A DNA stretch of 64,000 nt. It comes from Streptomyces cellostaticus. GTDB taxonomy: Bacteria > Actinomycetota > Actinomycetes > Streptomycetales > Streptomycetaceae. The notes under the pieces are model-generated. The model saw only the letters and a program-made list of their open reading frames with translations. It ran no database searches and was not told where the DNA came from. A program made the position numbers and the translations under genes. Shown one piece after another: positions 43,661 to 52,168 of the stretch (position 1 is the first letter of the stretch; the number at the start of each line of letters is the position of its first letter). The stretch is from assembly GCF_001513965.1 (NCBI RefSeq), contig NZ_KQ948024.1, positions 239,720 through 303,719 of the forward strand. Direction: 5' to 3'.

Positions 43661-45466
43661 CTTGTCCACCTTCTGCCACTGCGCCCCGGACGGCAGCCGT
43701 ACGATCCCGTCCTCCGAGTAGGCCACGAGCGGCACCCGCTCGTCCTCGGACGCGGCGATCGCCTTCACACCCGAGAGGGCAGCGGGCGCCGGGCCGTCCA
43801 GAGTGGAGCCGTCGACCTGGACGTACCGCATCTGATGCACGCCCCCCTGTTCGAGGCCGACCACGACCAGCCGGCTGTCCCCGGCCCAGGACATGGTGGT
43901 GACCTGCTCCAGATCGGGGGCGGCCGACCGCAGTTCGACGACGGCGGGGCGCTCCCCCGACCTGCCCTCGCGCTCGATCCGGCCGATCAGCAGGGACTGC
44001 TTGCCGTCCTTCTCCACGACCAGCGCGACCCGCACCCCGTCGGCAGCCATCCGCACGTCCCGGATGCGCCCGGGCAGGTCGGGGATGCCGACCTCCACCG
44101 GCTTGCCGACACCCTGCTCCAGGACGTACAGCTTCGGATCACGAGGGTCGCTGTCGGCCACCCACAGATCGCCGCGGGCGTCCCAACTCGGCGTGGTCAG
44201 CCGGTCGGTCGCGGTCGCCCCCCGGCTGCTGAGCACCGCGTCCCCGAGCGAACCGCCCGACGCCAGCGAGGCCACGTACAGCGACTTGCCGTCGGCACCG
44301 ACGCCGGCCACGGTGTGCTCGTCCCGCGAGACGGCTACCGACTGCAGCTCCTTGCCGCCCTCCTCACCCAGGGGACCCGGCACCGGAACGGCGCTGGTCC
44401 CCGAACTCCCGGTCGGCAACCGCACCAGCCGGTGCTTTCCGTCGAGGAAGTACAGGAACTCGGGGCTCTGGGCCGAGGCGTGCCAGGCGGTGGACTCGGC
44501 GCGCTCCGCGGTCAGGTCGCACAGCCGGTGCCCGCCGGGCCCCTGCAGCTCGACCGACTCCAGGGTCGGCGTCAGGTTCCGCAGTGTGAACAGCAACTGG
44601 GTCGCCATCTCCGTGCACTTGGCCAAGCCGATCCGGGAGACCTTCCCGCTCAGCGGCACCGCCAGTCCGTTCTGGTCGTCCGGCGCCAGCCCGGACACGC
44701 CCTCCTGCAGAGCCGTACCGGTCGGGAAGCTGGACCTGACCACCGGCCCGAGCCAGCTGGTGGGCCCGGCCAGCAGCGACCGCACCACCTGCGTCATCGG
44801 GTCCACCTTGCTGCGCACGAACACCGGGTCGGCGACCGCCACCGGCTGCCCGGTCGCGCCGACTTTCGTGCTGGAAGCGAAGTAGTACTTGTTGACGGAC
44901 GTGTAGTTGCGCTGGAAGTCCGACTTGCCCATGACGACACCCTGGGGCAGCGAGTCGATGCGCCACTGCCCGCTCTTGGCGTCCTTGGTGAGGTGCACCT
45001 TCTTGCGGTAGGACCCGTCTTCGGGCGCGTACGCCTGCTGGGTGTCGACGGTGGCGACCCGGCTGCCCGACAGGACGTAGGTGAGGCTGTCGATCGGCTC
45101 CCGGCCGCCCGGCTGCGGGCCGGGCACGACGCTCGGCCCGTTCGCGAGGACGGTGGCCGACTCCTCCGGCCGCCAGGTACGGGCCGCGTCGGCGGTCAGG
45201 TACTTGCGCGCCGTGTCGTACTGCGGATCGTCGCTGGTCAGTGCCTCCAGGAAGCCCTGCATGATCTCGCTGGGCTGGGCATCATCAGCGGGCGGCATGG
45301 CGAACACGCGCACCCCGGTGTCCTGCCGCGGCGTGGACTCGACGTCCCGCAGATCCCCGCTGTCGGGCATCGAGGCGCACCCGGCCAGCACAACGACCCC
45401 GCAGACGGCGTAGGCCACCGCGCGCCCGAGCCGGTGCCGGACGCCCCCCTCGCGGTCAGCGCCCAC
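43631..45466 (-). CDS. lpqB: MtrAB-associated lipoprotein LpqB
   Basis: A 611-residue membrane-anchored lipoprotein that modulates the sensor kinase MtrB in mycobacteria (family knowledge). The signal ends in VVVLAGCAS, a good lipobox. A GerMN-like region follows (SLLAGPTSWLGPVVRSSFPT), then a beta-propeller-like C-terminal half with repeated short strands (SVAVSRDEHTVAGVGADGKS and similar). GTG 45466 has GGGGAGG six bases upstream and overlaps the mtrB stop by 11 bp, so the gene is coupled to mtrB. The 3' end has a small tandem duplication. Confidence 0.95.
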   Translation of the reverse strand: MGADREGGVRHRLGRAVAYAVCGVVVLAGCASMPDSGDLRDVESTPRQDTGVRVFAMPPADDAQPSEIMQGFLEALTSDDPQYDTARKYLTADAARTWRPEESATVLANGPSVVPGPQPGGREPIDSLTYVLSGSRVATVDTQQAYAPEDGSYRKKVHLTKDAKSGQWRIDSLPQGVVMGKSDFQRNYTSVNKYYFASSTKVGATGQPVAVADPVFVRSKVDPMTQVVRSLLAGPTSWLGPVVRSSFPTGTALQEGVSGLAPDDQNGLAVPLSGKVSRIGLAKCTEMATQLLFTLRNLTPTLESVELQGPGGHRLCDLTAERAESTAWHASAQSPEFLYFLDGKHRLVRLPTGSSGTSAVPVPGPLGEEGGKELQSVAVSRDEHTVAGVGADGKSLYVASLASGGSLGDAVLSSRGATATDRLTTPSWDARGDLWVADSDPRDPKLYVLEQGVGKPVEVGIPDLPGRIRDVRMAADGVRVALVVEKDGKQSLLIGRIEREGRSGERPAVVELRSAAPDLEQVTTMSWAGDSRLVVVGLEQGGVHQMRYVQVDGSTLDGPAPAALSGVKAIAASEDERVPLVAYSEDGIVRLPSGAQWQKVDKDGTAPVYPG

Positions 45467-47549
45467 GAAATGCCTCCCCTGGCTCGGTCGAGTCGTCCGG
45501 GCCGGCCGGATCAGGGCGGCCCGCGTGTGTGTCTGGTGCCGGACCGGCCGCGGGTCTGTCGTCGGGGCGCCGTGCGCCGCCGGTGGGCCGGGGCACCACG
45601 CGCGCGCCGTTGCCATGGCCGGGCAGGGCGGTGGGATCGGCGGCGGGCGTGACGGCGGCCAGACGAGACGCCATCGGGCTGCGCGGCGGCAGCGGCGGCA
45701 CCTGGCCGCCGGGCTGCACCGGAACGGTCGCCCGCTTCTCCGCCCCGCCGGGCAGGCCCGCCTCGTCGAGTCCGCCGTTGCGCCGCGAGTCCTTGGGCTC
45801 CAGCGGTATCGGCGAGCCCCGCAGCGGTTCGTCCGCGGTCCGCGGCAGCGTCAGCCGGAACTGCGAGCCGCCGCCCGGCTCGCCCCAGGCCTGCAGCCAG
45901 CCACCGTGCAGTCGGGCGTCCTCCAGGGCGATCGACAGCCCGAGGCCCGTACCTCCGGTGGTACGCGCGCGAGCCGGGTCGGCCCGCCAGAAGCGGCTGA
46001 AGACGCGGGTCGCCTCACCGGGCTTGAGCCCGACGCCGTAGTCGCGCACCGCGACGGCGACCGCGCCGCCCGCAGCGGCGAGCTTGACGATGACGTCCCT
46101 GCCCTCGCCGTGCTCGACGGCGTTGACGACGAGGTTGCGCAGTACGCGCTCCAGGCGCCGGGCGTCGGCCTCCGCGACGACGGGCTGCTGGTCGCCGAGC
46201 ACGCGTATGTGCGTGCCCTTGCGCTCGGCGAGCGGCTCGGCCCCGCTGACCACCCGCCGCACGACCTCCCTGAGGTCTATCGGCTCGGCCTCCAGGGCCG
46301 CCGCACCCGCGTCGAAGCGGCTGATCTCCAGCAGGTCCGCGAGCAGTGACTCGAAGCGGTCCAGCTGGTCGGCGAGCAGCTCCGCCGACCGGGCGGTGAC
46401 CGGGTCGAAATCCTCACGGGCCTCGTGGATGACGTCGGCGGCCATCCGTACGGTCGTCAGCGGCGTGCGCAGCTCGTGCGAGACGTCGGAGACGAACCTT
46501 CGCTGCATCCGCGACAGGTCCTCAAGCTGCTGGATCTTCAGCTGAAGGTTCTGCGCCATCTTGTTGAAGGCTTCGCCGAGGCGCGCGATGTCGTCCTCGC
46601 CGGTGACCTTCATCCGCTCCTGGAGCCGTCCGGCGGACAGCCGCTCGGCGATCCCGGCCGCCATCCGCACCGGCGTGACGACCTGCCGCACCACCAGCCA
46701 GGCGATCGCGCCGAGCAGGACGACGACGAAGAGCCCGGCGGTCGCGAGCGTGCCCTTGACCAGGCTCAGGGACTTCTCCTCCTGCGTGAGCGGGAAGAGG
46801 TAGTACAGCTCGTAGGGACGGCCGTTGGGGTCGTTGACCTGCTTGCCGATGACCAGCGCCGGCTGGGACTCCTTGCCGTTGGAGTAGACGATCCGGGTGT
46901 AGCTCTGGGCGGCCGTCGTACTGCTGTTGATCCGTTCGCGCAGGTCGCCGGGCACGCTGGAGGACGGGTTGACGTACCCGGAGCCGCGCGGGCTGCGCCC
47001 GCCGCCGCTGTCGTCGCCCACGGGCAGCGTCACCACGTCGAAGGCGCCCGCGCCACCACTGGAGAGCGACTCCACGAGGTCGCTCATCCACGGGATGACG
47101 TTCTGCGACTGCCGTCCGTCGGTGCCGGCGGTGCCGTCACCGGTGCCGGCTGCCGTGCCGCTGGCAGCCTCGTCGGCCTTCTGCTTGGCCACGGCGAACC
47201 CACCCGTGGCCTGGCTCTGGGACGCCTTCACCTTCGCGTCCAGCAGGCCGTTGCGCACCTGGCCGATCACGACGAAGCCCAGCAGCACGACGACACCCAG
47301 CGACATCAGCAGGGTCGTGGCGACGACCCGGAGCTGGATGTTGCGCCGCCACAGCCGCATGACCGGCAGCAGCGGCCGGCGCACCCAGCGCATGAACAGC
47401 CGAAGGACCGGGCTGCCCTGGACTCCGCCCTGCAGCAGCCCGCCCTCGAAGAAGCGTCCCCAGCGCGAACCCGCCGCCGTCCGGCCGACAGGCCGCCCCG
47501 GACGGTCCCCGGACCGTCCGGGAGCCGAAGCGGCACTGTCCCCGGACAT
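45456..47549 (-). CDS. mtrB: Sensor histidine kinase MtrB
   Basis: A 697-residue membrane sensor kinase. After a basic N-terminus come membrane segments VVATTLLMSLGVVVLLGFVV and, about 200 residues later, GLFVVVLLGAIAWLVV, bracketing an extracellular sensor domain. A HAMP domain, the phosphorylated His in SHELRTPLTT, and the ATPase boxes NLVVNAVEHG, VRDYGVGL and GGTGLGLSIAL follow. The last 130 residues are a Pro/Gly/Arg-rich tail. ATG 47549 is one base after the mtrA stop, so translation is coupled. The MtrAB pair controls development, cell-wall functions and antibiotic production in Streptomyces. Confidence 0.97.
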   Translation of the reverse strand: MSGDSAASAPGRSGDRPGRPVGRTAAGSRWGRFFEGGLLQGGVQGSPVLRLFMRWVRRPLLPVMRLWRRNIQLRVVATTLLMSLGVVVLLGFVVIGQVRNGLLDAKVKASQSQATGGFAVAKQKADEAASGTAAGTGDGTAGTDGRQSQNVIPWMSDLVESLSSGGAGAFDVVTLPVGDDSGGGRSPRGSGYVNPSSSVPGDLRERINSSTTAAQSYTRIVYSNGKESQPALVIGKQVNDPNGRPYELYYLFPLTQEEKSLSLVKGTLATAGLFVVVLLGAIAWLVVRQVVTPVRMAAGIAERLSAGRLQERMKVTGEDDIARLGEAFNKMAQNLQLKIQQLEDLSRMQRRFVSDVSHELRTPLTTVRMAADVIHEAREDFDPVTARSAELLADQLDRFESLLADLLEISRFDAGAAALEAEPIDLREVVRRVVSGAEPLAERKGTHIRVLGDQQPVVAEADARRLERVLRNLVVNAVEHGEGRDVIVKLAAAGGAVAVAVRDYGVGLKPGEATRVFSRFWRADPARARTTGGTGLGLSIALEDARLHGGWLQAWGEPGGGSQFRLTLPRTADEPLRGSPIPLEPKDSRRNGGLDEAGLPGGAEKRATVPVQPGGQVPPLPPRSPMASRLAAVTPAADPTALPGHGNGARVVPRPTGGARRPDDRPAAGPAPDTHAGRPDPAGPDDSTEPGEAFRGR

Positions 47550-47550
47550 G

Positions 47551-48240
47551 TCAGCTCGGTCCTGCCTTGTAACCGACACCACGGACGGTCACCACGATCT
47601 CCGGCCGCTCCGGGTCCTTCTCGACCTTGGAGCGCAGCCGCTGGACGTGCACGTTGACGAGCCGCGTGTCCGCAGCGTGGCGATAGCCCCACACCTGCTC
47701 GAGCAGCACCTCACGCGTGAACACCTGCCACGGCTTGCGTGCGAGCGCGACCAGCAGGTCGAACTCGAGCGGGGTCAGCGCGATCGACTGCCCGTCGCGC
47801 TTCACCGAGTGCCCGGCCACGTCGATCACCAGGTCGCCGATGGTGAGCTGCTCCGGCGCCGGCTCCTCCGACCTCCTGAGCCGCGCCCGGATCCGGGCCA
47901 CCAGCTCCTTGGGCTTGAACGGCTTCACGATGTAGTCGTCGGCGCCCGACTCCAGGCCCACGACGACATCGACGGTGTCGCTCTTGGCCGTGAGCATCAC
48001 GATCGGCACCCCGGACTCCGCCCTGATCAGGCGGCACACCTCGATGCCGTCCCGGCCGGGCAGCATCAGATCGAGCAGCACCAGGTCGGGCTTGGTCTCA
48101 CGGAAAGCGGCCAGCGCCTTGTCGCCGTCGGCTACGAAAGACGGCTCAAAACCTTCACCACGCAGCACAATGCCGAGCATCTCGGCCAGTGCGGTGTCGT
48201 CGTCGACGACAAGGACTCGTCCCTTCATAAACGACATCAT
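47551..48240 (-). CDS. mtrA: Response regulator MtrA
   Basis: A 229-residue OmpR-type regulator. The receiver has VVDDD, the phospho-acceptor Asp57 in LLDLMLPGRDG, and the lysine in VKPFKPKEL; the winged-helix C-terminus contains LTPLEFDLLVALARKPWQVF and RHAADTRLVNVHVQRLRSKV. Possible starts are ATG 48240, ATG 48237 and ATG 48225 (MKGRVLVVDDD). The codons for the first two starts lie inside the left att core of the integrated element, so everything upstream of 48246 is now element DNA. No good ribosome-binding site or promoter is visible there. In the uninterrupted arrangement the mtnA stop would be five bases before ATG 48240. Confidence 0.97.
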   Translation of the reverse strand: MMSFMKGRVLVVDDDTALAEMLGIVLRGEGFEPSFVADGDKALAAFRETKPDLVLLDLMLPGRDGIEVCRLIRAESGVPIVMLTAKSDTVDVVVGLESGADDYIVKPFKPKELVARIRARLRRSEEPAPEQLTIGDLVIDVAGHSVKRDGQSIALTPLEFDLLVALARKPWQVFTREVLLEQVWGYRHAADTRLVNVHVQRLRSKVEKDPERPEIVVTVRGVGYKAGPS

Positions 48241-48246
48241 CCCATT
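48232..48246. repeat. att core, left copy (inside the mtrA 5' end)
   Basis: CGACATCATCCCATT, identical to 57019-57033. Read on the mtrA strand it is AATGGGATGATGTCG and carries the first two in-frame ATGs of mtrA. Confidence 0.85.
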
Positions 48247-48277
48247 CTCATAACAGCGACAGGTCCCCTGGTGAGGG

Positions 48278-48297
48278 AGGTCACTGGCCGGTGACCT
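48278..48297. promoter_or_regulatory. 20-bp palindrome upstream of mtrA
   Basis: AGGTCACTGGCCGGTGACCT is symmetric except for one central pair. It lies 38 bp upstream of the mtrA ATG, in element DNA. It contains GTCAC-N6-GTGAC, which resembles the GTnAC repeats I recall for MtrA-type sites. It could be an autoregulatory site, an element operator, or chance. Confidence 0.45.
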
Positions 48298-48339
48298 TAG
48301 TCGTACCGGGCCGTCACTGTCTGCCCCTGTCTGCCGACG

Positions 48340-48361
48340 TTGATGTCAGTGACGGATGTCA
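48340..48361. repeat. Candidate integrase arm site, left
   Basis: TTGATGTCAGTGACGGATGT followed by CA matches 56941-56962 at 17 of 22 positions, in the same orientation. Each copy has two GATGTC motifs 13 bp apart. They lie about 95 bp and 60 bp from the left and right cores, as arm-type Int/Xis sites would. Confidence 0.45.
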
Positions 48362-48410
48362 GCTCCTCTGCCGACACCAGCCCTCTCACCCCTACCCACC
48401 ACCCTCCCCA

Positions 48411-48560
48411 GCTCCCATCCCGTACGCCGTCGACCCACACACCGTGGAGCGGACGTGGTTCATGGCGTCCAGGTGGAGCGCGCCACTGTACGAACGACCT
48501 GGACGCCATGGGCCGCGTCTGCTCGGCTCTGCCTGGGTCGACGGTGTACGGGATGGGAGC
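48411..48560. repeat. 150-bp imperfect palindrome in the left end of the element
   Basis: Two 64-bp arms, 48411-48474 and 48497-48560, flank a 22-base centre. The outer parts (GCTCCCATCCCGTAC, then CCGTCGACCCA) and the inner parts (CATGGCGTCCAGGT) are near-perfect inverted matches; the middle of each arm has diverged. The rest of the non-coding region (48247-48825) contains no convincing gene. It ends in a GC hairpin, CCCGCGC-CGT-GCGCGGG, near 48766. Confidence 0.85.
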
Positions 48561-48825
48561 ACCCCACGCACGCCACGACGAACCCGCAGCCGGGAACGGC
48601 GCCCCCTCCATCCCGGTGTCGGCCGATCCCCCGCCGGAGGCATTGTTCTGACCGAGGGCTTGCCCTTCCAGGTCTCGACTCAGGGCCGTAGCTCGCTGCG
48701 GCCCCAGGGGCACGGCCCTGGCGCCGAAGGCGCAGGGGGCCGGGCCCAAGGGGCCAGCCCGCGCCGTGCGCGGGCCCTTGATGAGGTAGAGGAACTTGTA
48801 ACAGCTCTGGGCTGTCAGTCGCAGG

Positions 48826-49521
48826 TCAGTCGCCTTGGAGCGGTGTGAGCTTGCGGCCGTCGTGTGTTCGGATGTGGGGCGCCTCGTCGTCGTGCAAGGC
48901 ATCCGTGATGCGGACGGCGTAGACCTCACTCATCGCCGCAACCGCCTCGTCCGGCGTAAACCACGCAACTGCGGTCGACTCGTCCGTGAGCTGGGCGTGA
49001 CCGCCTTCGAGCCGACACCTGAACACCAGGGTAACGACACCCAGGGCGGTGTTCTTGTAGACACCCGTCAGGCGTTCGACGCGGACCTCAATGCCGGTCT
49101 CTGCCAAGACCTCCCGGCGAACCCCATCCTCAATGGCCTCCGCCCGCTCCAGCACTCCGCCCGGCGGTTCCCACGTGCCGTTGTCGGCGCGCCGGATCAC
49201 CAAAACGCGTCCGTCGTCACGCACGACGACTCCCGCCACTGACACCGAGTGGAGCGGCGCTGACGTGCTTTGCGGGCGGTTCAGGGGTTGGACAGCACGC
49301 ACGAAGACGCCAGCGCCCTTGCGGGACTCGGCGAGCCCCTCGTCCTTAAGCACGCTCAGTGCATGGCGAGCGGTCATGCTAGCTACGCCATACTCGGTCA
49401 TCAGATCGTTCTCTCCCGGAAGCCGATCACCCGGGCCGTACCTGCCAGCCTGGATCGCTTCCCGTAGTGAGTCCGCGATCCGCTGGTACTTCGGCCGACG
49501 GTCCTCGTCGGGGCTGGCCAT
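48826..49521 (-). CDS. GntR helix-turn-helix / Nudix fusion protein (Pif-like)
   Basis: A 231-residue two-domain protein. Residues about 10-75 are a GntR winged helix (YQRIADSLREAIQAGRYGPG, then DRLPGENDLMTEYGVASMTA). Residues about 90-215 are a Nudix domain with the box GGVLERAEAIEDGVRREVLA followed by ETGIEV. The box keeps G, E and RE, but one of the paired metal-binding glutamates is Ala (REVLAETGI instead of REVxEETG). In pSAM2 the Nudix-containing Pif protein blocks entry of a second copy of the element; this gene occupies the equivalent place. ATG 49521 follows GGGAGGG. It lies just downstream of the KorSA-like gene on the same strand. Confidence 0.8.
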   Translation of the reverse strand: MASPDEDRRPKYQRIADSLREAIQAGRYGPGDRLPGENDLMTEYGVASMTARHALSVLKDEGLAESRKGAGVFVRAVQPLNRPQSTSAPLHSVSVAGVVVRDDGRVLVIRRADNGTWEPPGGVLERAEAIEDGVRREVLAETGIEVRVERLTGVYKNTALGVVTLVFRCRLEGGHAQLTDESTAVAWFTPDEAVAAMSEVYAVRITDALHDDEAPHIRTHDGRKLTPLQGD

Positions 49522-49537
49522 TCGGGAGCCCTCCCTC

Positions 49538-50275
49538 TCAGTCAAGTACGTACTCGGCGGAGAGTTCGCGATCAGTCCCCAGGTAGTCGCGTGCGTACTC
49601 CGTCGGGTTGCCGTTCTGGTCCCAGTAGTGGTTGGTCATGGTCAGAGCCATCGTTCCGGCTTCGACTCCGAGTACATCGGCAATGTCCTCCGGCACCGGG
49701 CGCATCCCCACCACGTCACGCCGCCGAACGGCGCGTCGCCCGGTCCGCTCCTCGATCAGACCGAACGTCATCTTGGGCAGGGGGCCTGCTTCTAGCAGCT
49801 CGGGTGCGGCGTCGGCGAGTTGCCCGGCCAGCCACGACGTGGACAGGGCGACCACACCTTGATCGTCAAGGTACACGCGACGACGCTGCACCACTTGGTC
49901 GCCTTCGTTGATCTCCAAGGCCTTCGCTACCTCTGTGGAGGCGGAGATCAATCCAGCACTCAGAATGTCCACGCGCTCGCCGGGACGGAACCCGCTTCCC
50001 GTCGCCCGGAGCATCTGCAAGCGGTCCGGGCCGCTCGTCAGCTTCTTTCCTAGGTCAACGAAGGTGCCTTGTGACGACGAGCGTACGTACCCCTCGTCCT
50101 GGAGTTGCTTGATCGCCTTAGCCGCAGTGGCGGTTGCAACGCCCCAGTCCCGCGCAATGTCGGCGATCGAAGGGAGCTTTGCGTCTTGCGGCAGCGCACC
50201 TTCATTGATCTTTGTGCGGAAATGATCCGCGATTTGAATGAACGGCGGCGCACTCCGCTGCACCTTCGGTGTCAT
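49538..50275 (-). CDS. GntR/HutC-family repressor (KorSA-like)
   Basis: A 245-residue repressor. The N-terminal winged helix is IQIADHFRTKINEGALPQDA, then KLPSIADIARDWGVATATAA; the C-terminal ligand-binding (UTRA) domain includes RRRVYLDDQGVVALSTSWLA. ATG 50275 is chosen because GGAGGAG lies eight bases upstream; the longer frame adds residues that overlap an operator-like box. In pSAM2, KorSA keeps transfer and replication genes silent. The divergent tra region begins 224 bp away, and five copies of a CTAGCACGC motif lie between. It probably represses both directions. The stop is 17 bp before the Pif-like ATG. Confidence 0.88.
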   Translation of the reverse strand: MTPKVQRSAPPFIQIADHFRTKINEGALPQDAKLPSIADIARDWGVATATAAKAIKQLQDEGYVRSSSQGTFVDLGKKLTSGPDRLQMLRATGSGFRPGERVDILSAGLISASTEVAKALEINEGDQVVQRRRVYLDDQGVVALSTSWLAGQLADAAPELLEAGPLPKMTFGLIEERTGRRAVRRRDVVGMRPVPEDIADVLGVEAGTMALTMTNHYWDQNGNPTEYARDYLGTDRELSAEYVLD

Positions 50276-50292
50276 CAGTTGTCTCCTCCTCA

Positions 50293-50473
50293 GCGTGCTA
50301 GTTCCCGAATCCATCGCGTTCTAGCTCGCACAGCCCATGGTAAGTCCGGACTCGGCCTGCCGCGCAGGCGCTTGCTGGTCGCTTCACTCAAGGCAAGGGC
50401 TTGACAGGCGTGTGCTAGCACGCGCACTATCGACGCAAGCTAGTACGCGTTCATGGCGTGCGATCTAGCACGC
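50293..50473. promoter_or_regulatory. Repressor boxes and promoter in the korSA-tra divergent region
   Basis: CTAGCACGC or close variants occur at 50415-50423 and 50465-50473, with CTAGTACGC at 50440, CTAGCTCGC at 50321, and an inverted copy GCGTGCTAG at 50293-50301. The copy at 50412-50421 is the perfect palindrome GTGCTAGCAC. It sits between a consensus TTGACA (50401-50406) and a plausible -10 CACTAT (50425-50430), where a bound repressor would block the rightward promoter. Confidence 0.7.
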
Positions 50474-50498
50474 CTCGTCTGTATGGGAAGAGGCTGAG

Positions 50499-50828
50499 AT
50501 GCCGTCCTTCAAGATCGATCTCTCGACCGCTGTGGTGTTCGTGGCGACCGCGCCGGAACCCAAGCTGGTGAGCAAGAAGACCGGTGAGCGGGCCGTGGAC
50601 CGGGACACCGGTGCCGACCTGTCGACGGTGGGCCTGCTGATCTCGGACGAGGGGGAGGGCAACCTGTATCAGGTGACCGTCCCGGAGACCGGGATCCCCA
50701 AGGGGCTTGTGCCGGGAACGCCGGTGGCCGTGGTCGGGCTGAAGGCCCGTGACTGGGAGAACGAGTTCAACGGCCAGAAGCGGCACGGCATCTCGTTCCG
50801 CGCGGTCGCGATCACAGCCGGGGCCTGA
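50499..50828 (+). CDS. Small conserved AICE protein, unknown function
   Basis: A 109-residue soluble protein, first gene of the rightward operon. ATG 50499 follows GGAAGAGG. The pattern of short strands (FKIDLSTAVVFVAT, GNLYQVTVPET, GTPVAVVGLKARDWEN) suggests a small beta-barrel, possibly OB-like, but I recognise no named family. Its stop is three bases before the translocase ATG. Position just before the tra gene suggests a role in transfer or in handling DNA during it; that is inference only. Confidence 0.75.
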   Translation: MPSFKIDLSTAVVFVATAPEPKLVSKKTGERAVDRDTGADLSTVGLLISDEGEGNLYQVTVPETGIPKGLVPGTPVAVVGLKARDWENEFNGQKRHGISFRAVAITAGA

Positions 50829-50830
50829 TC

Positions 50831-52168
50831 ATGACCGACCTGGCCACCTGGTTCGAGCTGGGCGGTGTCGCGGCCGGTGCCGGTGGGCTCGGCTACGCGA
50901 AGAACCGTGCCCCGCGCGTGTACTGGTCGCTGGTTGGTCTGCCGATCGCTTGGGGTCGGTTCACCTGGTCCTACGGCTCGACCATGGACGTGTGCGGGCT
51001 GACGGTGCAGCCGTCCGGCTTCCGCGCGTTCATGACCCGCAATGTGGCCCGCCGGGAGGTGCGGCCGGTGCCGCCGAAGGTGCGTCGGGTCCGCCCGACC
51101 TCGACCGGGCTGCGTGTCTCCCTTCGCCTCCCCGCCGGGCTTGAGCCCGCCGACGTGGCCGCGTCTTCCGAGCGTCTCCGGCACGCCTTCGGGATGCACT
51201 CGGTGACCGTGCGGGAGACCAAGCCCGGATACATCGAACTGCGCATGACCGGCTACGACGTGCTCAACCGGGTCCGGATGCCGCGCAAGGCCATACCCCG
51301 TGACCTGATCGTCCCCGTGGCCATGCGCGACGACGGCACGGTCTTCGAGCGGGACTACCGCAAGGTGCCGCATGCCCTGACCCTGGGGGCCAACCAGTCC
51401 GGCAAGTCCATGTATCAGCGCAACCTGATCAAGGGTCTGGCGCGGTTGCCGGTCGGGCTGGTCGGGATCGACTGCAAGCGTGGGGTCGAGCAGAGCCGGT
51501 ACGCGCCCCGCCTGTCGGCGCTGGCCACCGACCGGGCGTCCGCCGGAGATCTGATCGATGCGCTGGTCACAGAGATGGAAGACCGCTTCGACCTGCTCGC
51601 CCTGCATGGCGTCTCCGACCTGTGGGAGCTGCCAGCCAAGGTACGGCCGGTGCCTCTGGTCGTGCTGATCGATGAGGTGGCCGAGCTGTTCCTGGTGATG
51701 TCCAAGAAGGATGAACCGGCCCGTGATCACACGGTCATGGAACTGGTCCGGCTCGGGCAGATGGCCCGCGCGGTCGGCATCTACCTGGAGGCGTGCGGGC
51801 AGCGCTTCGGCTCCGACCTGGGCAAGGGGGCAACCGCCCTGCGGGCTCAGCTCACCGGCCGGGTCGTGCACCGCGTCAACGACAAGCAGACGGCCGAGAT
51901 GGGTCTGGGCGACGTCGCCCCGGACGCGGTGGTCTCCGTGACCGGGATCCGGGCGGACCGCCCCGGGGTGGCGGTGGCCGGTGACGCCTCCGGCTACTGG
52001 TCCCGCATCCGTACTCCCGAGACCAGCCCTGCTCAGGCGGCGGCCGTGTGCCGGGAGTTCGCTCATCTCACCCCGGACCTGCCGTTCCTGGCCCCGTTCC
52101 GCCCGGTCCTGCGGACCAAGCCGCAGCCCGCCCGGCCACTCACGAACCCACAGCCCGTCAGCCCGTAA
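50831..52168 (+). CDS. FtsK/SpoIIIE-type conjugative DNA translocase (TraSA/TraB-like)
   Basis: A 445-residue ATPase. Walker A is GANQSGKS (residues 186-193) and Walker B is PLVVLIDEVAELF (about 276-288); the downstream MARAVGIYLEACGQRFGSDL is typical of FtsK/Tra proteins. The N-terminus has one weak hydrophobic stretch. In Streptomyces a single protein of this kind moves double-stranded plasmid DNA between hyphae, unlike multi-protein type IV systems (family knowledge). It is shorter than plasmid TraB proteins and nearer the AICE TraSA class. It is probably repressed by the KorSA-like protein. Confidence 0.9.
   Translation: MTDLATWFELGGVAAGAGGLGYAKNRAPRVYWSLVGLPIAWGRFTWSYGSTMDVCGLTVQPSGFRAFMTRNVARREVRPVPPKVRRVRPTSTGLRVSLRLPAGLEPADVAASSERLRHAFGMHSVTVRETKPGYIELRMTGYDVLNRVRMPRKAIPRDLIVPVAMRDDGTVFERDYRKVPHALTLGANQSGKSMYQRNLIKGLARLPVGLVGIDCKRGVEQSRYAPRLSALATDRASAGDLIDALVTEMEDRFDLLALHGVSDLWELPAKVRPVPLVVLIDEVAELFLVMSKKDEPARDHTVMELVRLGQMARAVGIYLEACGQRFGSDLGKGATALRAQLTGRVVHRVNDKQTAEMGLGDVAPDAVVSVTGIRADRPGVAVAGDASGYWSRIRTPETSPAQAAAVCREFAHLTPDLPFLAPFRPVLRTKPQPARPLTNPQPVSP

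Noticed and set aside
48297..48929. Possible small genes on either strand in the left non-coding part of the element
   Set aside because: The frames translate the large palindrome into low-complexity Pro/Arg/Ser peptides and have no ribosome-binding site.
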